From positions 140,264 to 204,263 of the forward strand of contig CAZAGI010000003.1 of the NCBI GenBank assembly GCA_964484765.1: 64,000 nt of DNA, in the 5' to 3' direction. Within the stretch, counting starts at the first letter, position 1; each line of letters starts with the position of its first letter. Positions 1 to 8,894 of the stretch are shown one piece after another. This DNA is from DSVQ01 sp964484765 (GTDB lineage Bacteria > Planctomycetota > Planctomycetia > Planctomycetales > Planctomycetaceae). Made by a program: the position numbers and the translations under genes. The notes beneath the pieces are model-generated. The model ran no database searches, was not told the origin of the DNA, and worked only from the letters and a program-made list of their open reading frames with translations.

Positions 1-1020
1 CCTTGACGTGGTCACTGCATCGCGGAGAGCATCGATCGCGAACGGCAGCAATGCCAGCACCAGCAACAAAGGCAATACCAAGCCCATGACAATCAGCGGC
101 CGCCGGGCGCGTTGTCGCTCGCGGTCGGTCAAGCGGTCGAGCACTGCTTGCGCATTGGGAAACCGCCGTTGCGGATCGATGGCAAGGCAACGGTCGACGA
201 TGTCCGCGAGCAACGCATCCACTCCGGATGTCCGGCGGTGTTGCATGGGCCGCGGTTGCGTCGTGATCATCTGCCGGTAGATGAGCAAGCGCTCTTCCAG
301 GCTTTCTGCGGCGTGTAACTGTCGTTCTGCGGCTTCGCTGCGATACGGCGGTTCACCGCAGAGCATGTGATACAGCAGCGCCCCCAGCGCATACACATCC
401 CAGCGAGCGTCGGGAACGGCTTTGAGGTCGGCTTGCTCGGGAGCCATGTAGAAGAGCGTTCCCAGCGCCGGACGATCTTCCTCGAGCAACCGTGATTGGC
501 CAAAATCACACAACCGTGGTTCCCAATCGGGATCGAGCAGCACGTTTGCCGGCTTGAGATCGCAATGCAGAATTCCGCTGCCGTGGGCATGGACTAGTGC
601 CTGCGCCACACGAGTCGCAATGCGAACAGTTTCCGTCGCGGCGAGCGGTCCCTGCTCCAGCCTCTGGGCCAGCGAACCGTGCTCAAGATACTCCATGACG
701 AAATACGGAGGATCGTGATCCCACCCGACGGCCACCAGTCGCACGATATATCGCGACGTGTAAAGTGCCGCGAGTTTTTCTACTTCGCGGCGGAGAAGGT
801 TCCAGTCAACGCCGTGGCGATGCAGGAAAAACTTGATCGCGACATGCTTGCCGGTGTTCTGCTCGCGCGCCAGCCAGACCGAACCGTACTTTCCGGAGCC
901 GATCCGCCGGACGATCTGATAGCCGGGTACGATGGCCGGCGGGGCTTCACCTGGCAATGACATCGCCGCCGCGTATTGTCGCGCGTCGTCATCCTGGTCG
1001 AGTGTCTCAATGAGTGTCAC
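1..1020 (-). CDS. Membrane Ser/Thr protein kinase (Hanks type), C-terminus cut by window edge
   Basis: Phosphorylates Ser/Thr residues of cytoplasmic proteins. The minus-strand reading frame is open from about 1123 to the left edge, so the C-terminus is missing. Visible kinase landmarks in order: glycine loop IGSGKYGSVW near residue 40, VAIKFF lysine near 60, catalytic loop HCDLKPANV, metal-binding DFG in LCDFGQSRL, and MAPEQ of the activation segment. A hydrophobic run (LIVMGLVLPLLLVLALLPF) close to the edge is a membrane helix, so a sensor domain probably follows outside the window. The start is uncertain: GTG at 1020 has an AGGGAGGG stretch some 15 bases upstream, and ATG at 963 (MSLPGE) is the alternative. 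No recognisable N-terminal regulatory domain. The family is clear; the substrate is unknown. Confidence 0.88.
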   Translation of the reverse strand, partial: MTLIETLDQDDDARQYAAAMSLPGEAPPAIVPGYQIVRRIGSGKYGSVWLAREQNTGKHVAIKFFLHRHGVDWNLLRREVEKLAALYTSRYIVRLVAVGWDHDPPYFVMEYLEHGSLAQRLEQGPLAATETVRIATRVAQALVHAHGSGILHCDLKPANVLLDPDWEPRLCDFGQSRLLEEDRPALGTLFYMAPEQADLKAVPDARWDVYALGALLYHMLCGEPPYRSEAAERQLHAAESLEERLLIYRQMITTQPRPMQHRRTSGVDALLADIVDRCLAIDPQRRFPNAQAVLDRLTDRERQRARRPLIVMGLVLPLLLVLALLPFAIDALRDAVTTSR

Positions 1021-1131
1021 GGGGTCCGCACACTCCCTCCCTGTCACGGGCGACCGCTGCCCGTCGAATCGAAGTCCTTTCGAGAATTCATACCCGCACG
1101 AACGCCGAGCGACAATCGTCCCCGATCACCG

Positions 1132-1596
1132 TCAGGAAGGTCCTGCGGATTCGCTGGCAGGCACATCGAGATCCAGCCGCATAGCCTGGCACCAGTTGCG
1201 GAACCCAAGCTTCTCATACCACGGCACAAGTTTGGGGTTGCAGTCGAGAATGACCTTGTAGCATTTGGCCTTACGGCACTCTTCAATGAGATGCCGGACG
1301 AGTGCCTGCCCCACGCCGTGTCCCTGGTAACTGGGATCGACAGCGACATCTTCGATATGACCGACGCAACCGCCGTTGTGAATGAACTTGGTTTCCAGCA
1401 GCAGCGACGCGGTCCCAATCACGCGGTCTTGTTCGAGTGCTACAAAAGTGGCCACACGGGACCGCAGCCGCTTGCGGAAGATCGCCATGGCCAGTTCATC
1501 CGGCAATGTGACCGGCGACAGGGCACCCAGCACCTCACGGAATCCGCGTTGAAAATCGGTGGCGTACATGTGCCGAATCTGAATGGCGTCGGACAT
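1132..1596 (-). CDS. GNAT acetyltransferase resembling eukaryotic glucosamine-6-phosphate N-acetyltransferase (GNA1)
   Basis: A 154-residue single-domain GNAT protein that would transfer acetyl from acetyl-CoA to an amine. The segment GHIEDVAVDPSYQGHGVGQ carries the acetyl-CoA binding loop (Q/R-x-x-G-x-G/A). With the following CYKVILDC and WYEKLGF it follows the pattern I recall from yeast and animal GNA1, which acetylates glucosamine-6-phosphate on the way to UDP-GlcNAc. Length also fits GNA1 (about 160 residues). I chose ATG 1596 (MSDAIQIRHM) because the protein family begins just before an IRxM motif; the frame stays open to ATG 1677, which would add 27 unconserved residues. It lies 111 bp upstream of the kinase on the same strand. 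The acetyltransferase fold is certain; the substrate is inference. Confidence 0.85.
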   Translation of the reverse strand: MSDAIQIRHMYATDFQRGFREVLGALSPVTLPDELAMAIFRKRLRSRVATFVALEQDRVIGTASLLLETKFIHNGGCVGHIEDVAVDPSYQGHGVGQALVRHLIEECRKAKCYKVILDCNPKLVPWYEKLGFRNWCQAMRLDLDVPASESAGPS

Positions 1597-2176
1597 CGTA
1601 CCGGAATCATCCACGAAAAGAGGAAGTCCTGCAGAACGCTCACGGACGGTTTGTGAGGAGGCCGGGATGCCCAGCAATGTGGTCGCGGCCGACCACTCCG
1701 GGAGGAAATTCGCTCACGTGCGATGGCTCCTCACGAGACGAATGTTAACCGATTGCGGGAGTTCCCACGAGCGGACATCCCGAAAAACCGACAAGTTTGC
1801 CGATGCGGAATCATCCGGAAAAATCTTCGCGAACCAACCAGTTCGTGCGACCTGTACAAGCCGGACAACCGGCAGCGATTTCGCGACCGTCAAAGTCTGC
1901 CAGGGACTTTTCGCTCCCGCGCAGGACATCCCGAAGCACGGTCGTCGCATCCCAATACAAATCAATACGTTACAACTCAACTGCCTGTTGCACGAGTGTT
2001 AGGGGTCATGCGGATTTTACCAGAATGGCCCGAGTTGAGGACCATTCCGTGTATGCCTCAGGTTCCGCTGAATTCAGATGTACCAGTTAGCCGAAACATA
2101 GGATGCGGCGTCAGGGGGGCGTCGACCTGCGGCTCGTCCGTGGGAGTCGGCCGTTGGATTTGGGCGGGGTATCGCC
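1597..2176. other. Intergenic region without a convincing gene
   Basis: About 580 bases between the divergent acetyltransferase and the lipoprotein pair. The open frames here mutually overlap, have no family motifs and no credible ribosome binding site. The right end holds the GGGCGGGG stretch just before the start at 2177. It presumably contains promoters for both directions, but I could not identify convincing -35/-10 boxes. Confidence 0.4.
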
Positions 2177-2845
2177 ATGTGCTCGCGCAGCCTTCGCGCA
2201 GCCACCATTGTGGCTGCGTCTCTGATGGCGGGTTGCCACCAGCTTCAGAGCGATTTCACGGATTGGCGGTTGTCTAAGCAGATCCGCCGCGACGCCAGTC
2301 AGGCGTGGGATGATTGCAACGACGTCTATCGCCATGACGTCTACTACCTGAGCGACTTCGGCGACGGATTCGAAGCCGGGTATGCTCAAATCCTCGGCGG
2401 CGGGGATGTCTGTCCGCCAACGCTGCCTCCAGAGAAATACTGGAAGGCCCGCTTTCAGACCGCAGAAGGTCGGGACAAAATCGACACCTGGTTCGCCGGC
2501 CATGAAGCCGGTGTGGCCACCGCCCTTCAAGACGGTGTCGGCGGGGCAAACAAAATTCCGCTGTCGCCGTTCCGTCGAGCCCAATTGGCGGGCTACCGCA
2601 GTTGCCCAAGTTGTTACCCGTCGGCTGATACCGGCCCGGCCTACAACTACGATTTCCAAGCCGTGCCGCCCACTCCCGAGCAGGAAATGGCTCCTGGCGA
2701 ACCGGTGACCGAAGCGGACGAAATGCCCGCTGAAGAAGAGTATTCGGACGCCGAGTTCGTTGAGCCGGCGGAAGTTGAAATCGAAAACGAACCCGTGGCC
2801 CCGGTGAATTATCGCTTCGCCGACGACACCACGGTGCAGGAATAG
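2177..2845 (+). CDS. Planctomycete-type lipoprotein of unknown function
   Basis: A 222-residue exported lipoprotein. The N-terminus has an arginine, a short hydrophobic stretch and a lipobox ending LMAGC near residue 20, so it should be lipidated and anchored in a membrane. The middle is globular, with Trp/Tyr/Asp-rich motifs such as FGDGFEAGYAQ and CPPTLPPEKYW, four Cys in total including a C-P-S-C pair, and a C-terminal tail rich in Glu/Pro (EMPAEEEYSDAEF). I recognise this as a recurrent planctomycete lipoprotein type but no function. It lies 34 bp before the polysaccharide export lipoprotein on the same strand and probably shares its transcript, which hints at a role in the same export apparatus. 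ATG 2177 is preceded by GGGG at a normal spacing. Confidence 0.8.
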   Translation: MCSRSLRAATIVAASLMAGCHQLQSDFTDWRLSKQIRRDASQAWDDCNDVYRHDVYYLSDFGDGFEAGYAQILGGGDVCPPTLPPEKYWKARFQTAEGRDKIDTWFAGHEAGVATALQDGVGGANKIPLSPFRRAQLAGYRSCPSCYPSADTGPAYNYDFQAVPPTPEQEMAPGEPVTEADEMPAEEEYSDAEFVEPAEVEIENEPVAPVNYRFADDTTVQE

Positions 2846-2879
2846 TCACTTCTACCGGACTTTGATTGGGTGCCGTTCC

Positions 2880-4208
2880 ATGAACATGCCACGCATTTCT
2901 CTCTGGCACGCCTTGGTCGCCCTGTTCGCGACGTTCGGAGCGAGTGGCTGTGCCAGCCTGCACTACGGCTGCGATCTGCCTGCCGTTCCGGCGCACCGCG
3001 TTCCCCTCGAAGTGTTGGGGCGACCTCGGGCCGACATGCAGCAGATCTCGATTACACGCCTGCGGCAAAACCCGCCGGATGTGTATCAGCTCGGGCCGAA
3101 CGACATCCTCGGGATTCACATCCCGTTCGTCCTCGGCAAGGAAGATGAACCGCCCGTGGTTCACTTCCCGAAAGAAGGGGACCAGCCGCCCGCGCTGGGC
3201 TACCCGATTCCGGTCCGCGAGGACGGCACACTCGCCGTGCCCCTCATTGCCCCGGTCTCGGTTGCGGGTCTCACGCTGTCGCAGGCCCAGGACAAGGTCC
3301 GCGAAGAATACGTGAAAGCGAACATCCTGAAGGAAGGCCAGGACAAGATCATCGTCACCCTGATCCGGCGACGCATGTTCCGAGTCTCAGTCATCCGCGA
3401 AGAATCGGGCAACGCTGTTGGTGGCGGCGGTGCTGCGGGATCGCTCGCCATCGGTTCCACCAAACGTGGCACCGGCGTGACAGTCGACCTGCCCGCTTAT
3501 GAGAACGACGTGCTGCACGCCCTGAACCTTACGGGCGGGCTGCCGGGACTCGATGCCAAGAACGAAATCTACATTCTGCGAAGCACTGGTGAAGACGCGG
3601 CCCGCCGCGATGAAATCATCGCTTCCTTGAAGGCCGCCAAGCATCCGTGCGATTGCCCGTGCCCGGAACCCCCGGACGCGACCATCATCCGCATCCCGCT
3701 GCGGTTCTATCCGGAAGACCTGCCGCAGTTCAAAGAGGAAGACATCATCCTCGAAACGGGCGACATCATCTTTGTGCCGACCCGCGAACGAGAAATCTTC
3801 TACACCGGCGGGGCTTTGGGTGGTGGTGCTCATCCGCTGCCACGCGACTACGACCTCGACGTTCTGGGAGCGATTGCTCTCGCGGGTGGCCCGCTGGGTT
3901 CGTCAGGTTCGGGAGTCCGCGGATTCGGTGCGGCCGGTGGCGGCGGCGCTGCCATGGGGGTGAGCGGCGGACGATCGGGTGGTTTGTTCCCGCCGTCACG
4001 CTTGATCATCCTCCGCAAACTCCCCTGCGGTGGTCAGATTCCGATTGCGGTGAACCTGAATCGCGCCTTGGTTGATCCTGGCCATCGCATCCTGGTTCAG
4101 CCGGAAGATACCCTGGTGTTACGGTACACGTTCGAGGAAGAAATCCTCACCCTGGCCTCGAACCTGTTCTCGATCAACTACATCTTCGGCTCAGGTCTGA
4201 ACAACTAA
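2880..4208 (+). CDS. Wza-like polysaccharide export lipoprotein with SLBB domains
   Basis: A 442-residue outer-membrane-type export protein, expected to form the periplasmic or outer channel for exopolysaccharide. The signal peptide ends in lipobox FGASGC (cysteine near residue 24). A Poly_export domain follows, with YQLGPNDILGIHIP near residue 70 and DGTLAVPLIAPVSVAGLT. Two SLBB-like regions come after it (around YENDVLHALNLTGGLPG and DYDLDVLGAIALAGG). A glycine-rich insertion (residues about 340-375) and a CDCPCPEPPD cysteine cluster are unusual for Wza. ATG 2880 was chosen because the leader reads MNMPRISLW; TTG 2862 is an alternative. No tyrosine kinase or glycosyltransferase genes are adjacent, so the exported polymer is unknown. 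Transcription ends at the hairpin at 4241. Confidence 0.88.
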   Translation: MNMPRISLWHALVALFATFGASGCASLHYGCDLPAVPAHRVPLEVLGRPRADMQQISITRLRQNPPDVYQLGPNDILGIHIPFVLGKEDEPPVVHFPKEGDQPPALGYPIPVREDGTLAVPLIAPVSVAGLTLSQAQDKVREEYVKANILKEGQDKIIVTLIRRRMFRVSVIREESGNAVGGGGAAGSLAIGSTKRGTGVTVDLPAYENDVLHALNLTGGLPGLDAKNEIYILRSTGEDAARRDEIIASLKAAKHPCDCPCPEPPDATIIRIPLRFYPEDLPQFKEEDIILETGDIIFVPTREREIFYTGGALGGGAHPLPRDYDLDVLGAIALAGGPLGSSGSGVRGFGAAGGGGAAMGVSGGRSGGLFPPSRLIILRKLPCGGQIPIAVNLNRALVDPGHRILVQPEDTLVLRYTFEEEILTLASNLFSINYIFGSGLNN

Positions 4209-4240
4209 CCTGAACCGGATCGACCGAGAATTTACCACAC

Positions 4241-4279
4241 GTCTGTCGAAAGTCACCTGGCTTTCGACAGACGTTTTTC
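4241..4279 (+). terminator. Rho-independent terminator after the export lipoprotein
   Basis: A perfect 13-bp inverted repeat (4241-4253 and 4262-4274) with an 8-base loop, followed directly by five T residues. It lies 33 bp after the stop at 4208 and separates the export operon from truB. Confidence 0.92.
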
Positions 4280-4353
4280 GTTGGTACCCTTGGCTGTGCG
4301 GTAACCCATGCGGCGATACACTGCGAGAGTTTTCCGAGCCCATCATCTGACCC

Positions 4354-5277
4354 TTGAGTGATCGATTCGTGTCGCAGACCATCGGCGTGCTCGCTGTCTA
4401 CAAACCGCCCGGCATGACCTCGCGCGATGCGGTGAATGTTGTGCAGCGACTGGTCAGACCAATCAAGGTTGGACATGCCGGAACGCTGGACCCGCTCGCG
4501 ACCGGGGTACTGGTGATCTGCCTTGGTGGGGCTACACGCCTCGTGCCCTGGATTCAGGCAGGGCAAAAGCATTATCGCGCCGGATTTCGTCTGGGGGTCA
4601 CCAGCGATACCGATGACATCACTGGTGTGGTCACCGTGAGTGGCGACCCATCCGGCATCACGCGCGACGCGGTGCTTTCGGCTCTGAACGGTCTTAAGGG
4701 TCGTTATGACCAGGTCCCGCCGCAATACTCCGCGGTCCACGTTCAAGGTCAACGGGCGTATGACCTGGCACGACAAGGCGTCGCCATGGAACTGGCTGCG
4801 AAAACGGTCGAGGTCGATGCCATCACCATCACCGACTGGAACCCGCCGGACTTCACCGTCGACATTCTCTGCGGCAGCGGCACCTATGTCCGCTCGATTG
4901 CTCGCGACCTCGGGGCGGCGCTCGGATGCGGCGCGCTGATGACGGCGCTGGAACGCCTTGCCGTCGGACCGTTTCGCGTCACGGAGTGCTTAGCGCTGGA
5001 CGATCTGCATCGCGATTCATTGAGTTCCCAACTGAGGTTGCCCCGCGACGCTGTGGCGCATCTGACAGCAGTGTCATTCACTCCGTTCGAAGTGCAGAAA
5101 CTGCGACAAGGGCAGCGTGTTCCTTGTCCAGCCGATCGGTCGCTCATTTCCGCAGCCGATTATGCCGCGATCGATGAACACGGCGCACTCATCGGAATCG
5201 TGACGCCGACGGACGAGTCGCCGCCGCGCTGGACATCGCGGGTCATCCTGCCCTTCGACTCACGGCCCGAAGGCTGA
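4354..5277 (+). CDS. truB: tRNA pseudouridine(55) synthase TruB
   Basis: Converts U55 in the T loop of tRNAs to pseudouridine. The protein shows the TruB motif I region YKPPGMTSRDAV near residue 16. The catalytic motif GHAGTLDPLATGVL has Asp about residue 46. YRAGFRLGVTSDTDDITG, the PPQYSAV motif and the RSIARDLG motif follow. The C-terminal 70 residues form the usual extension. At 307 residues the length is typical. The start is a TTG at 4354 with no good ribosome binding site; GTG 4369 (VSQTIGVL) is a reasonable alternative and would remove only five residues. The gene is convergent with the YitT-type gene, 14 bp away. The usual neighbours rbfA and infB are not in the window. Confidence 0.95.
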   Translation: MSDRFVSQTIGVLAVYKPPGMTSRDAVNVVQRLVRPIKVGHAGTLDPLATGVLVICLGGATRLVPWIQAGQKHYRAGFRLGVTSDTDDITGVVTVSGDPSGITRDAVLSALNGLKGRYDQVPPQYSAVHVQGQRAYDLARQGVAMELAAKTVEVDAITITDWNPPDFTVDILCGSGTYVRSIARDLGAALGCGALMTALERLAVGPFRVTECLALDDLHRDSLSSQLRLPRDAVAHLTAVSFTPFEVQKLRQGQRVPCPADRSLISAADYAAIDEHGALIGIVTPTDESPPRWTSRVILPFDSRPEG

Positions 5278-5291
5278 GCGCCCGTCGTGTT

Positions 5292-6134
5292 TCAGTGAAA
5301 AGCGCGTTTCTTGATGACGCCGCCGCGGATATCGAGCACGGGTTGGATCACGACAAACGCTCCCGAATCATGCGTTTGGATGATGCTTTCCAACCGCGTC
5401 AGTTCCAGACGGGTCACCACGCAGTAGAGCACTTGTTGTTCGGCGGCGGTAAATCCGCCGCGGGCTTTGAACGCCGTCACGCCGCGGCCGAGTTCACTCA
5501 GAATCGACTGGCGTATCGCTTCGTGCTGCGCGGAGACGATCATCACACCGTTGTACGCTTCAATGCCATGCAGCAGGAAGTCGATGGTTTTTGAAGCGGC
5601 GATGTACGTCAGCACCGAATACAACGCAGGTTCGACACCCAGGAACACGGCGGCGATCGTGAAAATCACGACATTCACGCCCAGCAGCACTTCACCGACG
5701 GTCGCCGAAAGTTTTTTGCTGAGGAGCACCGCGAGGACATCGGTTCCGTCGAGCACACCTCCACCACGGATGGCCAGACCGACACCAGCGCCAACGAAGA
5801 ACCCGCCGAACACGGCCCCGAGCAGCTTGTCCTCGGTCACTTCTGGAAACGGCACCACGGCTAACACGAACGCCAGACCGAAGATCGCCAGGCAACTCTT
5901 GACTGCGAATTCCCGGCTGATGTGTCGATAACCCAGGACCACGAACGGGGCATTCACGAACACGAGCACGACCGCTAACGGCACACCCGTGAGTTGGGCG
6001 AGCAACATCGAAATCCCGGTGACACCGCCGTCGATAAAATGGTTCGGTAAGAGAAAACTGGCGACTCCCAATGCGGCAATTGCAATCCCTGCGGTCAACG
6101 ACAGTGCATTCCATCCATACCGCGACAACGCCAT
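5292..6134 (-). CDS. YitT family membrane protein (DUF161 with C-terminal DUF2179)
   Basis: A 280-residue integral membrane protein of the YitT family. The N-terminal two thirds holds about five hydrophobic helices, with the family-like FLLPNHFIDGGVTGISMLL near residue 25 and a glycine-rich RGGGVLDGTDVLAVLLS segment. The C-terminal soluble domain (from about residue 200) matches DUF2179, with an EAYNGVMIVS start and a VLYCVVTRLELTRL core, ending in a DIRGG motif. ATG 6134 has GAAGAGAGG six bases upstream, which decides the start over the longer open frame. Function is not known; related Bacillus proteins are called uncharacterised transporters. It is the last gene of a possible three-gene minus-strand group with the ceramidase-like and M19 genes. 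Confidence 0.88.
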   Translation of the reverse strand: MALSRYGWNALSLTAGIAIAALGVASFLLPNHFIDGGVTGISMLLAQLTGVPLAVVLVFVNAPFVVLGYRHISREFAVKSCLAIFGLAFVLAVVPFPEVTEDKLLGAVFGGFFVGAGVGLAIRGGGVLDGTDVLAVLLSKKLSATVGEVLLGVNVVIFTIAAVFLGVEPALYSVLTYIAASKTIDFLLHGIEAYNGVMIVSAQHEAIRQSILSELGRGVTAFKARGGFTAAEQQVLYCVVTRLELTRLESIIQTHDSGAFVVIQPVLDIRGGVIKKRAFH

Positions 6135-6225
6135 CCGAACCTCTCTTCGCGCTCGAAACTCCCTCTGCGACACGCGCGAATTATGGCAACATCGTGGCCG
6201 CAGACAACCCCGAAAATCACGTGGT

Positions 6226-7533
6226 TCACTTGGTTGGCTTGAATGACTCGAAGACGTCCGCAAGCACCTTGTCGGCGAGGCGATTGAGTTCTTCGAGGAT
6301 CAGCGGTTCGGCTTCCGGCAACAACGGCGACATGTTCGGTTCATAGCCACCGTATTGATGCGACTCGGCGGTACAGATGTAGCCCAGACTGCCATTCGCG
6401 TAACCGACGACGAGAGGAATCGCACGGTCGGAAATCGCCTGCTCGATCTGGAAGCCATACTCCACCATGGGCTCACCGGGAATCGTCAGCAAGAGGAAAT
6501 CCCCCACGCGCAGCGCCTGCATCTCACACGCCAGCTTTTCCTTTTTTCCGGGGAGTTCGATGACGCTGCGGGCCACTTTCAGCGGATAGATGGATTTCCG
6601 CCGGGCCAGCTCTTCCCGAACCACGGCCCGATCGGCAGCACGCACGACCGCGCATCCCAGATTCCGCCCCGTCCATTTGATGTCGGCATCGTCTCCGCAA
6701 CGATAGGGCACGCCGGGCAAATTGGGACGAATGTCCCCCGCGCATCCCTGCAGGAATAGCGTCTTCGTCGCCGGGCCGTACACCGTTTCCACAAACGTCT
6801 GCGCTTCGCCGGGAAAATCAGCACTGATTTTGGGAAAACCGTTGGGATACGGCGGCGTGAGTTTGTCACCCCAGGTAAATACGCACGGGTGACAGACCGC
6901 ATGCATCAGGACACTCATCGGTTCCAAAGTGCGGCCGTCATCGAAGCGCAAGACCTTCACCCGGTGATCGCAGGGCCCGTCGGGATTGAGTCGCACCACG
7001 GCGCGACCATTAACCACTTTGCGACGGTTGATATTGAAGTCGATGCGGTCTTCCCCGTAACCGACGGTGATGGGGCGCAGTTCTTTTGCCGCCGCCGCTG
7101 CCGCGGTGGTGAGCTTCGCGATCGTCTCCCGGCTCCAATCGGATTCGCGCGACCATCCCGGCCCGGAGTGATTGTGGGAGGTCGCGACGAGAATGTTGTC
7201 GACTGGCGTTTGCGTCGGCTTGGCGATCGCCGCGCGAATATCGTCCACCATTTCGGTCGGTGCGTTGATGAGATCGAGCGTGACAACCGCCGCCCGCGTC
7301 TGTTCGTTTGCCAAGAGCAAAATCGCCGCACGGATTGGATCGCGGACGCCGCTTGTCGGTCTCACATGCCCCACGACGGGGGTGTCGCCTGGTGGTGTGA
7401 TATCCACCTTGGTCACCGCAGCGCGCAAGTTCGACTCGACGCGAAAGACCGGTTCCTCCGCTGCTGCCGCCGCACTGACGGTCGCAATCACCAGACTCAA
7501 CCACACTTTTCTACTGCACAGCGACACTGGCAT
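6226..7533 (-). CDS. Secreted neutral/alkaline ceramidase-like hydrolase
   Basis: A 435-residue exported protein related to the N-terminal catalytic domain of neutral ceramidases, which cleave the amide bond of ceramide using zinc. A signal peptide (KVWLSLVIATVSAAAAA) is followed by AAVTKVDITPPGDTPVVGH, the family's DITP motif. SHNHSGPG near residue 115 is the zinc-binding His motif. CHPCVFTW, LQGCAGDIRPN and a late IPGEPMVEYG motif follow. Dedicated ceramidases are longer and carry an extra C-terminal domain that is absent here, so the substrate may be another amide or lipid. ATG 7533 has AGAGGA ten bases upstream. It follows the M19 dipeptidase by 47 bp on the same strand. Planctomycetes carry many such paralogues. 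Confidence 0.88.
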   Translation of the reverse strand: MPVSLCSRKVWLSLVIATVSAAAAAEEPVFRVESNLRAAVTKVDITPPGDTPVVGHVRPTSGVRDPIRAAILLLANEQTRAAVVTLDLINAPTEMVDDIRAAIAKPTQTPVDNILVATSHNHSGPGWSRESDWSRETIAKLTTAAAAAAKELRPITVGYGEDRIDFNINRRKVVNGRAVVRLNPDGPCDHRVKVLRFDDGRTLEPMSVLMHAVCHPCVFTWGDKLTPPYPNGFPKISADFPGEAQTFVETVYGPATKTLFLQGCAGDIRPNLPGVPYRCGDDADIKWTGRNLGCAVVRAADRAVVREELARRKSIYPLKVARSVIELPGKKEKLACEMQALRVGDFLLLTIPGEPMVEYGFQIEQAISDRAIPLVVGYANGSLGYICTAESHQYGGYEPNMSPLLPEAEPLILEELNRLADKVLADVFESFKPTK

Positions 7534-7580
7534 GAGCAATTTTCCTCTGCACGGGATGCGGCGCGACCATGTCAACTCGG

Positions 7581-8705
7581 TCACTGCGGCGGATTTTTTG
7601 CCACCGTCTCGGCTGCGCGCAGAACCCGCAGGATGTTGCCGCCGAGAAGCTTGTGGAGCTGCTCGCGAGTGTAACCACGGTTCACGAGTTCCTGCGTGAG
7701 CGCGGGATAGGTGGACACATCTTCCAGACCGACGGGGGCGCGATTGATCCCGTCGAAGTCACCGCCGAGGCCGACGTGATCGATCCCCGCGATTTTGATG
7801 GCGTGCTCGATGTGATCCGCGACATTCTGCAGCGTGCCGCGGGCTTCTTTATCACGTTTCAACTCCTCGGTGGGAACGATGAACCCCGAGTAAAAGTTGA
7901 TCATCACCACGCCGCCGTTTGGGGGAAGTTCCCGCAGAATGTCATCCGGAACGTTGCGCGGATGGTTGGTTAAAGCGCGGGTTGACGAATGCGAAAAAAT
8001 GACGGGCGCTTTCGTGACTCGCATCGCGTCGCGCATCGTGTCGGGCGAAACGTGGGAAATGTCGACCAGCAACCCCAGACGATTCATTTCGCGGACGACT
8101 TCCTCGCCAAACTCGGTCAACCCGCCGTGCACCGGTTTGTCGTTCGCGGCGTCGGCCCAGGCGAGATTCTTATTGTGGGTCAGCGTCATGTAGCGCACGC
8201 CGAGGTCGTGAAATTTTTTCAGGATCGGCAGCGACCCCTGCATGGAGTGTCCCCCTTCGACGCCGAGCATGGATGCGATCTTGCCGCGCTTCACGATTTG
8301 CACGACATCTTCGGCAGTCTTGGCTTGCTCAAACGTTTCGGGATACCGTCGGAACATCGCATGGGCGATCTCGATCTGCTCCAGCGTTTTGACGAGCGCA
8401 TCGCCGGTGACATCCGTCTCCGCAGGGACATACACCGACCAGAACTGCGCCTTGATTCCGCCCTGCTTCAGTTTCGGAATATCGGTATGCAGCTGCGGCT
8501 GTCGCTGGGTGATATCGAGCCGGTCAAACGATCCGCCGACGAGTTCGCGCATTCGCCAGGGCAGATCATTGTGGCCGTCGAAGAGCATCCCACTGTGATG
8601 AATCTCCAATGCCGCGGGAGAAATGGGCGCTGGTTGTGCGTGGGCGGCATCCAGCGCGGTCAAACTGACCAATACGTAAGACCAATGGCAGACAGACAGC
8701 TTCAT
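7581..8705 (-). CDS. Exported dipeptidase, peptidase family M19 (renal dipeptidase type)
   Basis: A 374-residue zinc-dependent dipeptidase that hydrolyses dipeptides. An N-terminal signal peptide (SYVLVSLTALDAAHA) indicates export. Metal ligand motifs are complete: DGHNDLPW (His and Asp), EGGH, SHVS, SHSS, and GLGGDFDG near the C-terminus. The length is normal for the family. ATG 8705 was selected over longer in-frame starts because it places a clean signal peptide at the N-terminus; the ribosome binding site is weak. The promoter must lie in the 189-bp gap shared with the divergent SGNH-FHA gene. It probably leads a transcript with the ceramidase-like gene, which gives two secreted amidases together. 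Confidence 0.93.
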   Translation of the reverse strand: MKLSVCHWSYVLVSLTALDAAHAQPAPISPAALEIHHSGMLFDGHNDLPWRMRELVGGSFDRLDITQRQPQLHTDIPKLKQGGIKAQFWSVYVPAETDVTGDALVKTLEQIEIAHAMFRRYPETFEQAKTAEDVVQIVKRGKIASMLGVEGGHSMQGSLPILKKFHDLGVRYMTLTHNKNLAWADAANDKPVHGGLTEFGEEVVREMNRLGLLVDISHVSPDTMRDAMRVTKAPVIFSHSSTRALTNHPRNVPDDILRELPPNGGVVMINFYSGFIVPTEELKRDKEARGTLQNVADHIEHAIKIAGIDHVGLGGDFDGINRAPVGLEDVSTYPALTQELVNRGYTREQLHKLLGGNILRVLRAAETVAKNPPQ

Positions 8706-8894
8706 CACGCGGGTACTCACTGAACATGAGGCAGGACCACGGACGCGATGCCGGAGTCGATGTATCAACGCCGTTCGCTGTCATTGGTTGTTCTCGGTTG
8801 AGCAGCACATTAGACTCTAATGGCTCGCTCAGGATTTCAGCAACCCGCACGGACGCTTTCCTGACTCAGGCCGCTGGCGTCTCCGTTGAATCGC

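Noticed and set aside
2274..3164. Minus-strand frame of 296 residues opposite the two lipoproteins
   Set aside because: It overlaps two genes with good signal peptides and lipoboxes, and is Arg/Pro-rich without motifs.
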